Part shown: positions 1 through 7,148 of the stretch, one piece after another
Layout of the letters: each line of letters opens with the position of its first letter
Position numbering within the stretch: position 1 is the stretch's first letter
Source: Anaerolineae bacterium
GTDB lineage: Bacteria; Chloroflexota; Anaerolineae; JAFGEY01
Direction of reading: 5' to 3'
Assembly: GCA_016929775.1 (NCBI GenBank)
Contig: JAFGIE010000255.1
Span: 1-11,845 of the forward strand
DNA: 11,845 bases
Program-made: the position numbers and the translations under genes
The notes under the pieces: model-generated
What the model was told of the DNA's origin: nothing
Database searches by the model: none
What the model saw: only the letters and a program-made list of their open reading frames with translations

Positions 1-5
1 ACCCA

Positions 6-34
6 TTGAACTTCTTTCGTGTATGTGGTACAAT
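6..34 (+). promoter_or_regulatory. Sigma-70-type promoter for the CHAT/SIR2/nSTAND operon
   Basis: A -35 element TTGAAC lies at 6-11 and a -10 element TACAAT at 29-34, separated by exactly 17 bp. A TG dinucleotide at 26-27 makes it an extended -10. This is the best-formed promoter in the window and sits just upstream of the four-gene operon. The predicted leader from about 41 to 150 holds nothing that I recognise. A GGGGAG ribosome-binding site lies at 137-142, eight bases before the ATG at 151. Sequence upstream of base 1 is not visible, so operators further up cannot be judged. Confidence 0.7.
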
Positions 35-150
35 AACATCAACCTGGATCGTCGTACGCAGGGCCACTCATTCCACCCACGCCGCCCTCCTCCCCGCTTG
101 CGGGCGCCCTACGTCTACCTCTGGTACGGTGCGGTAGGGGAGCGATCCCG

Positions 151-1944
151 ATGGCCGACGCCGGCTATGAGAACTTTGACCTGCTGGTCGACCGCGGTCC
201 GGACGGCTACCAGTCCCACGTCGTCGAGTCGCCTGCCGGTCCCGCCTCGACCACCTTTGCGCCGCTCCTCGTCGCGGCGCGCGACCCGCCTGACCTCGGC
301 GCCGCGCTCTATGGCGCCGCCTTTGGCGGCGAGGTCGATGTCTGCTTTCGGCGCAGCCTCGACCTCGCGCGCGCGCGGGGGCACGGCTTGCGCGTCCGCC
401 TGCGCCTGGCGCACGACGTGCCCGAGCTCGCCGCGCTGCCCTGGGAGCTGCTCTACGTCCCTGCGCTCGACCGCTTCCTCGTCCTCTCGGAGCGCACGCC
501 ACTGGTCCGCTACCTGCCGGTCAGCGAGCCGGTCGTGCCGCTCGACGTGCCGCCGCCGCTGCACCTCCTCGCCGTGGTCTCCGATCCGCGTGACCTGCCC
601 AGCCTGCGCGTCGAGCGCGAGTGGTGGGGCCTGCAGCGCAGCCTGCGCCCCCTGCAAGCCAGCGGGCAGATCGCCCTGCACCGCCTGGACCCGCCTACCC
701 TGCCCACCTTGGGCGCACACCTCCATGCCCACACCGTGCACGTCCTGCACTTTATCGGGCACGGGCGCTACGACCCGGCGACGGACCAGGGCATCCTGGC
801 ATTCGAAGGCCAGGCGAGCGAGGCCGATTGCGTGCCCGCGGACACGTTGGGCATGCTGCTGCACGACCATGCCCCATTCCGCCTCGCCTTTCTCAACGCC
901 TGTCAGGGCGCACAGGGCGCAGCAGACGACATCTATGCCGGCGTGGCGCAGCGCCTGGTGCGCCAGGGCATCCCTGCCGTGATCGCCATGCGCGCCCCGG
1001 TGGGCGACGTGTCGGCGATCGCCCTCGCCCAGACCTTCTACCGGGCCCTCGCCGACAGCGGCGCCATCGACGTCGCCCTGAACCGGGCGCGCATCGCGGT
1101 CGCCGCCCTGCGCCAGGACGCCGAGTGGGCCACACCGGTCCTCATGAGCCGCTGCCAGGAGAATCGTCTCTTTCGACTCCCCAGGTCGTTCGACCGCCTG
1201 CGCTTTGAGCCCGAGACCGTCCTCGTCCCCGCCGGCCCCTTTTGCATGGGCAGCGCCCCCGGTCCTGGCATCCCGGCGCACGAGACGCCGCTCCATATCG
1301 TGGACCTCCCCGCCTACCGGATCGGCGTCTATCCGGTGACCAACGACCAGTACGCGGCCTTTGTGCGCGCCACCGGGCATTCCGTCCACCCCCACATGGG
1401 CTGGCAGGGCAAAGTCCCGCCCCCGGGACGGGGCCAGCACCCGGTGATGGGCGTCGCCCTGGAGGACGCGCACGCCTACTGTGCCTGGCTGCGAGACCAG
1501 ACGGGACGCGCCTACGCCTTGCCCAACGAGGCGCAGTGGGAAAAGGCCGCGCGCGGCACCGATGGGCGCGCCTACCCCTGGGGCGAAGCGTGGGATGCGA
1601 ACCGCTGCCACCACGGCGCGCCGGACACCGCTCCCGTCGACAGCTGTGCCCCGCAGAGCGTCTATGGCTGCTACGACATGGCAGGCAACGTGAGCGAGTG
1701 GACATGCTCTCTGTGGGGCGCGAGCATGCTCCGTCCCGACCCGCCCTATGCCTATCGCTGGGCCGATGACGGGCGCAATGACCCCGCCGCGAATCCCTAC
1801 CTCTATCGCGTCTGCCGTGGGGGATCGGCGTGGGACGATCCCGCCGGGCTGCGCTGTAGCGCGCGCGCCGGGCGCGCGCCCGATGATACGATGTTCCCCG
1901 GCGCCGGATTCCGGATCGTGCTCCAAGAACACCAGGCCGACTGA
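151..1944 (+). CDS. CHAT-domain protease fused to an FGE/SUMF1-like domain
   Basis: This 597-residue protein has two domains. Residues about 20-335 form a CHAT (caspase HetF associated with TPRs) cysteine peptidase. The His motif FIGHG (His204) and the Cys motif LNACQG (Cys251) form the expected catalytic dyad, so the protease looks intact. Residues about 352-595 are an FGE-sulfatase (SUMF1/EgtB/PvdO) fold, recognised from VPAGPFCMGS, RIGVYPVTNDQYAAF, LPNEAQWEKAARG, YDMAGNVSEW, CRGGSAW and GAGFRI. The two cysteines that catalyse formylglycine formation in true FGE are absent after GGS (557-559); only the RCSAR cysteine (Cys569) remains. The C-terminal half is therefore more likely a ligand- or partner-binding C-type-lectin-like fold than an enzyme. 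No signal peptide or membrane segment is visible, so it should be cytoplasmic. Start ATG 151 has a good ribosome-binding site. It is the first gene of the operon, 12 bp before the SIR2-like gene. Its substrate is unknown; neighbouring products are the obvious candidates. Confidence 0.9.
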   Translation: MADAGYENFDLLVDRGPDGYQSHVVESPAGPASTTFAPLLVAARDPPDLGAALYGAAFGGEVDVCFRRSLDLARARGHGLRVRLRLAHDVPELAALPWELLYVPALDRFLVLSERTPLVRYLPVSEPVVPLDVPPPLHLLAVVSDPRDLPSLRVEREWWGLQRSLRPLQASGQIALHRLDPPTLPTLGAHLHAHTVHVLHFIGHGRYDPATDQGILAFEGQASEADCVPADTLGMLLHDHAPFRLAFLNACQGAQGAADDIYAGVAQRLVRQGIPAVIAMRAPVGDVSAIALAQTFYRALADSGAIDVALNRARIAVAALRQDAEWATPVLMSRCQENRLFRLPRSFDRLRFEPETVLVPAGPFCMGSAPGPGIPAHETPLHIVDLPAYRIGVYPVTNDQYAAFVRATGHSVHPHMGWQGKVPPPGRGQHPVMGVALEDAHAYCAWLRDQTGRAYALPNEAQWEKAARGTDGRAYPWGEAWDANRCHHGAPDTAPVDSCAPQSVYGCYDMAGNVSEWTCSLWGASMLRPDPPYAYRWADDGRNDPAANPYLYRVCRGGSAWDDPAGLRCSARAGRAPDDTMFPGAGFRIVLQEHQAD

Positions 1945-1956
1945 GAGGAAGGACCG

Positions 1957-3222
1957 ATGACGACCATAGCCCCACGGAAGCAGTCGATCAGGGAAACGCG
2001 GCGACAAGGCGCCTTGGCGCGCCCCTGCAATGTCTGGGAAACGCTCCGTTCTCGCATCCAGGCAGGCGATATCTTGCCCATCGTCGGCAACAGCGTGCTC
2101 AACGACATGGTCTTTCCCGCCCTGACTTGCACGGATGGGGCACCCGCCGAGGCAGGGGCAGCCCAGGAGGGAGACCATGGTTTCGCCCCTGCGACAGAGA
2201 GCCTGCTAGCCTTAGGGAGGGCAAGTACTGACCGGAGCGACGCAGGACCGGCTCCGCCGGGAGGTGAGGTCGCGGCACCGCCGCGCCCCACCGTGGACGA
2301 GGCGCTGGCGCATGTACTGGCGGATGGTCTTCGCTATCCCTTTGCTGACACGAGCAGCCTGGCCCGCGTAGCCCAGTTTATGTCCTACTCGTATGCCGAA
2401 AAGCCTGACCGGGGTCTCGCCAAGCGCGTGTACCTGAGCTTCCTCAAAGAGTACCTCCTTGACGACGCTGAAGTGGATCCCGAGACCGCCCCCGTCGTGC
2501 CCACCCTGCGCGCCCGGGTAGATCAGCCCGCCACGACCTTCTCCGACCTCGCTACGGCTCTGGGCTACCCCCGCGTCCCGCCCGGCAAGCAGAGCCCGCT
2601 CGAGCTCCTGGCGCAGCTGCATCTGCCCGTCTATGTCACCACCAGCTACTATGACTTCTTGGAGCGCGCGCTCGCCGCCGTGGGCCGCGAACCGCGCACC
2701 GATGCCTTCTCGTGGAGCCTCGACAAACAGACCATCCACACCCGCCTGCCCGGGGAGGGCTACGTCCCCGACGCCGACCATCCCGTGGTCTACCACCTTT
2801 ACGGATTTGAGGAGGACCCCGATTCGATTGTCCTCAGCGAGGACGATTACCTCGACTTCCTGCTCAAGGTGGCCCGCCGCGAGCCCAAGCAGGTCTTTCC
2901 CAGCTACCTCCAGGCGCGCCTAGCGGTCTGCTCGCTGATCCTGATCGGCTACCGCCCGCAAGACTGGGACTTTCGCATTCTCTTTCGCGGCGTCCTCACC
3001 GGCTGCGTCAACATCGCCGAGCGTCCCGCCTCCGTGGCGATCCAGCTCGAGCCGTGCGTCCGCGTCGGCATCGAGAACCGCGCCCAGGCTGAGCAGGACG
3101 CCGAGGACTACCTGAGAAAGTACTTTGACGGGCTCAACTTTGCCGTCGAGTGGAGCGACGCGTACACCTTTACCGCCGACCTACTTGGCCGGTGGGAGCA
3201 GTGGCGACGGGGGCAGCGATGA
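1957..3222 (+). CDS. SIR2-like domain protein with divergent catalytic motifs
   Basis: This is a 421-residue protein of the bacterial SIR2-like (SIR2_2-type) group, a Rossmann fold that binds or cleaves NAD in several defence proteins. Visible landmarks are an N-terminal nucleotide loop ILPIVGNSV (39-47), LPVYVTTSYYDFLERAL around 222-238, VVYHLYG (277-283) followed by SIVLSEDDYLDFL, and LILIGYRPQDWDFRILFRG (327 onward). In active SIR2-like NADases these correspond to a GAG loop, TTNYD and an HG motif. Here the Asn position is Ser230 and the usual catalytic His position is Tyr282, with His280 two residues earlier. Activity is therefore uncertain. Residues about 58-110 form a low-complexity Ala/Gly/Pro-rich insert after the nucleotide loop. 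No signal peptide or membrane segment is seen. A ribosome-binding site AGGAAGGA (1946-1953) overlaps the upstream stop region, and the stop overlaps the next ATG as ATGA. Family is confident; biochemical role is inference. Confidence 0.82.
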   Translation: MTTIAPRKQSIRETRRQGALARPCNVWETLRSRIQAGDILPIVGNSVLNDMVFPALTCTDGAPAEAGAAQEGDHGFAPATESLLALGRASTDRSDAGPAPPGGEVAAPPRPTVDEALAHVLADGLRYPFADTSSLARVAQFMSYSYAEKPDRGLAKRVYLSFLKEYLLDDAEVDPETAPVVPTLRARVDQPATTFSDLATALGYPRVPPGKQSPLELLAQLHLPVYVTTSYYDFLERALAAVGREPRTDAFSWSLDKQTIHTRLPGEGYVPDADHPVVYHLYGFEEDPDSIVLSEDDYLDFLLKVARREPKQVFPSYLQARLAVCSLILIGYRPQDWDFRILFRGVLTGCVNIAERPASVAIQLEPCVRVGIENRAQAEQDAEDYLRKYFDGLNFAVEWSDAYTFTADLLGRWEQWRRGQR

Positions 3223-6200
3223 CCGAGCTTGGCGTGAATCCTTATATCGGACCGAAGCCATTCACGCGTCGCGACCGCGACCGCTTTTACGGGCGCGAGC
3301 GCGAATCGGACGAGCTGCTCGCCCTCGTCCTCTCGCAGCGCACCGTCCTCTTTTACGCCGCCTCGGGGGCGGGCAAGAGCTCGCTGATCAACGCGCGCTT
3401 GATCCCGGCCCTCCAGGAGCGCGGTTACGAGATCCTGCCCCCCGCCCGCGTCAGCGGCGTGGGCCGCCCCGCCGCCGCCGCGGCGCGGGAAGCGTTCGAT
3501 CTCTTTGCCTACAACGTCAAGCAGAGCCTGGTCTCCATGGCGATTGACGGTGCACCCGACGGCGAGGTCCTCCCCGTGCAGGCAGCCTACCTCGACAGCT
3601 CGCTCAGCGATTTCTTGCTCAGCATGGTCCCGCTCCCCGGCGGCGAGCAGGAGCCGCGCTTTGCCCTCGCCGGAACGGTGCAGGCCCCATCCATAGACGA
3701 GGCGTCCCCGCCCCCGCCCCTCCAGCCGCGCTTCCTGGTGATCGACCAGTTCGAAGAGATCTTTACCAACCCCCAGGCGTGGGCGCAGCGCGATGGCTTT
3801 CTGCGGGCGCTGCGCCAGGCCCAGGAGGACGACCCCTACCTGTGGATCCTCTTGGCCATGCGCGAGGACTATTTGGCGCGCCTCGATCCCTACCTCGACC
3901 TGTTCCCCGACCGCCTGCGCGCCCGCTACTCCATGCAGCGCATGGACGCCAATGCGGCCCTGCAAGCCATCCAGCGCCCCGTCGCCGAGTGGCTCCCCCC
4001 AGCCCAGCGCCGGCCCTTCGATCCCGGCGTAGCCGAGGAGCTGGTCGAAAACCTCTGCCAGGTGCGCGTCGCCACCGACCAACCTGGCGAGAGCCGAACC
4101 GGGCGCGGCGAGTACGTCGAGCCCGTCCAGCTCCAGATTGTCTGTCAGCAGATGTGGGGGGAGTTGCGCAGCAGCCCCAAAGCGACGATCACGCGCGCTG
4201 ACCTGGCCCACCTCGCGGGAGGGAAGGACCTCTCTCTCTTTGTCAGCCGCGCCCTGCAGCGCTACTACGAAGATGCGATCGCCGCCGTCCTGCGCGATCC
4301 GCCGGTCCCCGTCTCCGAGCGCGAGATCCGCGTATGGTTCTCGACCAGATTGATCACCGAAACCGGCACGCGCGGCTTTGTCCAGCAGGGCGAGCACGAC
4401 ACCGGGGGCCTGCCCAACCCGGTCGTCCTGCTCCTGGAGCGCAAGTTCCTGGTCCGGGCCGAGACGCGCGCCGGCGGGATATGGTACGAGCTGACCCACG
4501 ACCGCTTCATCGACGTGATCGTCCCCACCAACCGCGAGTGGCTCGAGGCGGAGACGAGGTGGCTGCCCAACGCCCGGCGCTGGGAGCAAACCGGAGAACC
4601 CGACGAACTCCTCCCCCGCGGCATCGATCTCAAAGAGGCGATCCAGTGGCGCGACAGCCATCGCGGCGAGATCAGTGCCCTCGAGGAGCGCTACATCGAG
4701 GCTGCCATCATCCTTCGCGATCGCGAGGCGGCGGAGCGCATGGCAGCACTGGAACGCCAGGCCGAAATGGACCGCAAACTCGCCGCCGAGGCCGAGGCCC
4801 GCCGAGAGGCAGAGGCGGGACGGGCGCGCGCGCAAGCCCGCGCCGCCGGCCGCCTCCGCTGGGCTGTGGTCGCCCTCGCCTCAGGGCTCGCTCTCGCCCT
4901 CATCGCCATCGGCGTGGCCCTCTGGCAGCGCAAGGTCGCCGTGCACAATGCCGACCTTGCCCTCTCCAGTCAGCTCGCCGCGCAGGCCCAGATCACGCTC
5001 GAAGAGCGGCCAGACCTCGCCCTCCTTCTCAGCGTGGCTGGCGCGCAGCGCGCGGACACGGTACCCGCGCGCGGCAGCCTACTCGCCGCCCTGGCGCGCA
5101 GCTCCCACCGTGAGGCCTACCTCTGGGGGCACGTCACCTACGACCCGGTCGTGAGCCTGGCCTTTGCCCCTGATGGGCAGACCCTCGTCTCGGGGAGCCA
5201 GGGCGGCGCTGTCGTCCGCTGGGACACGGGCAACTACCAGGACGACAGGAACCTCGATCCCCTGTCCGGCAGTCCCTATGACGTCGCCGCCCTGAGCGCC
5301 GACGGCGCGATCCTGGCCCTGGGCGACACCAACGGGACCCTCTCCCTGTGGGACCTGCACGCGACCCCGCCCACCAGCACGACCATCACGGGCGAGGTCA
5401 GGATAACCGGCCTCGCCTTCAGCCCCGGCGGCAGTCAGCTCGCCGTCGGCTACCGGGACCACAGCATCCGCCTCTGGGAGCTTGCCGCCATGCGGCCGAC
5501 GCGGACGCTCACCGGTCACCAGGACACTGTCTCCAACCTGGCCTTCAGCCCGGACGGGCGGACGCTCGCCTCCGGCGGCGGCGATGGCGCCGTCTTTCTC
5601 TGGGATCTGCACACTGGCAGACCGCGCGACCTGGTGTTCGTGGATCGGGGCACGGGCAGGCAATCCGAGGTCAAGGGCGTCGAGACTTGGGTGTACAGCC
5701 TCGCCTTCAGCCCCGATGGGCAGATCCTGGCCATCGGCACCGCTGACGGCTCGCTCAACCTCTGGGCTCCCGCCAACGTGATGGGCATCCCCGGGGTCCC
5801 CGCGGGCCTGTACGCGCGCAAATCCCTCCTCCTCCCCAGCGGTGTGCTCGCCCTGACCTTCAGTCCCGATGGGCAGACGCTCGCCTCGGGCGATGCCCTG
5901 GGCACCGTGACCCTTTGGCCGCTCTACGATCCACGAGGGACCATGCGCGAGCTGGCGGCTCACACCGCTCCCGTGCGTGCCCTGGCCTTCAGCCCAGACG
6001 GCACAAACCTGGCTTCTGGGGCAGGCGACGGCGGCGTCTCCCTCTGGTCTACCGGCCCGCAGGCAGGGAGCCTGAGCCGCGCCCTGCTCGAGCCCGGAAG
6101 GCGGGCCGACAGCATAGCCCTCAGCCCGGACGGCAAGACGCTGGCCCTCGCCTCCAGCGCGGCAGGCGATGCTTCCTTTGAACTGTGTGACCTGGAGGAC

Positions 6201-7148
6201 GATCGCCGGATCGAGTTCCTCCGCGCCGGCGAACAGCCGCTGATCTATCTGGCGTTCGACCCCGGCGGGACATGGATCGCCGGGCTGCGCGACGACGGCA
6301 GGATCTTGGTTTGGGACCGGCGCGGCGAGGTGTACAAGGAGCTTGACCCAGGGACGCCTGTTGTCTGCATGGCCTTCAACGTCACCGCCGAGCAGCTCGC
6401 CATGGCTGAAGAGGATGGCAGGGTGACTTTGTGGCATCTCGACACTGGAGAACGCAGGGCGGTGGTCTATGACCCCCACAGCTCCCCAGAGCAGGTCAAC
6501 GTCACTGCGTTCAGCCCCGATGGCAGGCTGTGGGCCACGGGATACGCCGGGGGAACGGTGACCGTGCGCGAGCTGTCGAGCGGGACGCAGACCCACGAGA
6601 TACAGCTCAAGACGACCGTCTCGGCCCTCGCCTCCGGCCAAGGCAACCGAGAGATCCCGATCCCCGTCTCGGCTCTCGCTTTTGACCCGCTCAGCCAGGT
6701 CCTCGCCATCGGCGGGCAGGGCGGGGAGCTGTATGTCTGGGATCTCGAAACAGAGGCGACAGCGGTGCAGCCGACCGGCGATCGGGCCAGCAGCGTGCTT
6801 AGGCTGGTGTTCAGCCTCGACGGCAGCCAACTCGCCGTGGGCTATGCCAGCGGCGCCCTCTTGCTCTGCGCGGGAGGCGGGCAGCGGCCCGCCTGCCTCG
6901 CCCTCGCCACGCAGGGCGCCGGGATCGCTGATCTCGGCTTTCGCGGGGACGGCGAGCAACTCGTCGTCCGGGACGATGCGGGCATCGTGACGATCTGGGA
7001 CCTGCACCTCGAGACGTGGGTCGATCGCGCCTGCCAGATCGCCAACCGCTCGATAACAGAGGACGAGTGGGCGCAGTTTGTCGCCGGAGCGCCCTACCGG
7101 TCCGTGTGCGCGGCAGTAGTGGGAGAGGAGGGTAGCGGTGGGCAGTAG
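3219..7148 (+). CDS. Transmembrane nSTAND1 NTPase with 14 WD40 repeats
   Basis: This 1309-residue STAND-type signalling ATPase starts at ATG 3219, inside the ATGA overlap with the upstream stop. The frame is open back to an ATG at 3150, but that would overlap 73 bases of the SIR2-like gene. The N-terminus NPYIGPKPF...FYGRERE is typical of nSTAND1. Walker A is ASGAGKSS (48-55, Lys53) and Walker B is LVIDQFEE (173-180). A winged-helix region follows to about residue 435. A charged Ala/Glu/Arg coiled coil (about 490-545) precedes a single hydrophobic helix at 548-570. The linker with SSQLAAQAQ and PDLALLLSVAG is usual for this family. Fourteen WD40 repeats, many with AFSPDG, occupy about 630-1262, enough for two seven-bladed propellers. 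The tail (CQIANRSITEDEW, then a Cys near 1297) is also common in such proteins. Arg-rich residues before the helix suggest the ATPase is cytoplasmic and the propellers extracytoplasmic. Such proteins act as ligand-triggered oligomerising switches; the ligand here is unknown. Confidence 0.92.
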   Translation: MTELGVNPYIGPKPFTRRDRDRFYGRERESDELLALVLSQRTVLFYAASGAGKSSLINARLIPALQERGYEILPPARVSGVGRPAAAAAREAFDLFAYNVKQSLVSMAIDGAPDGEVLPVQAAYLDSSLSDFLLSMVPLPGGEQEPRFALAGTVQAPSIDEASPPPPLQPRFLVIDQFEEIFTNPQAWAQRDGFLRALRQAQEDDPYLWILLAMREDYLARLDPYLDLFPDRLRARYSMQRMDANAALQAIQRPVAEWLPPAQRRPFDPGVAEELVENLCQVRVATDQPGESRTGRGEYVEPVQLQIVCQQMWGELRSSPKATITRADLAHLAGGKDLSLFVSRALQRYYEDAIAAVLRDPPVPVSEREIRVWFSTRLITETGTRGFVQQGEHDTGGLPNPVVLLLERKFLVRAETRAGGIWYELTHDRFIDVIVPTNREWLEAETRWLPNARRWEQTGEPDELLPRGIDLKEAIQWRDSHRGEISALEERYIEAAIILRDREAAERMAALERQAEMDRKLAAEAEARREAEAGRARAQARAAGRLRWAVVALASGLALALIAIGVALWQRKVAVHNADLALSSQLAAQAQITLEERPDLALLLSVAGAQRADTVPARGSLLAALARSSHREAYLWGHVTYDPVVSLAFAPDGQTLVSGSQGGAVVRWDTGNYQDDRNLDPLSGSPYDVAALSADGAILALGDTNGTLSLWDLHATPPTSTTITGEVRITGLAFSPGGSQLAVGYRDHSIRLWELAAMRPTRTLTGHQDTVSNLAFSPDGRTLASGGGDGAVFLWDLHTGRPRDLVFVDRGTGRQSEVKGVETWVYSLAFSPDGQILAIGTADGSLNLWAPANVMGIPGVPAGLYARKSLLLPSGVLALTFSPDGQTLASGDALGTVTLWPLYDPRGTMRELAAHTAPVRALAFSPDGTNLASGAGDGGVSLWSTGPQAGSLSRALLEPGRRADSIALSPDGKTLALASSAAGDASFELCDLEDDRRIEFLRAGEQPLIYLAFDPGGTWIAGLRDDGRILVWDRRGEVYKELDPGTPVVCMAFNVTAEQLAMAEEDGRVTLWHLDTGERRAVVYDPHSSPEQVNVTAFSPDGRLWATGYAGGTVTVRELSSGTQTHEIQLKTTVSALASGQGNREIPIPVSALAFDPLSQVLAIGGQGGELYVWDLETEATAVQPTGDRASSVLRLVFSLDGSQLAVGYASGALLLCAGGGQRPACLALATQGAGIADLGFRGDGEQLVVRDDAGIVTIWDLHLETWVDRACQIANRSITEDEWAQFVAGAPYRSVCAAVVGEEGSGGQ

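Noticed and set aside
1813..1935. Possible diversity-generating retroelement variable region at the end of the FGE-like domain
   Set aside because: The fold is right for a target protein, but there is no reverse transcriptase, template repeat or accessory gene in the window, and one sequence cannot show variability. It is kept only as a check under the FGE finding.
115..2178. Long open frame on the - strand opposite the CHAT-FGE gene
   Set aside because: It is a GC-rich shadow of two well-recognised genes. The translation is Arg/Gly/Ala-rich with no recognisable motif, and it would span a gene boundary.
3150..3218. Earlier ATG (3150) for the nSTAND1 gene
   Set aside because: The 23 extra residues do not resemble the family N-terminus, and the ATG at 3219 gives the usual ATGA coupling and a protein starting just before NPYIGPKPF.
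3108..4835. Long - strand open frame opposite the nSTAND1 ATPase region
   Set aside because: It shows no motif, domain or plausible ribosome-binding site; codon bias supports the + strand gene.
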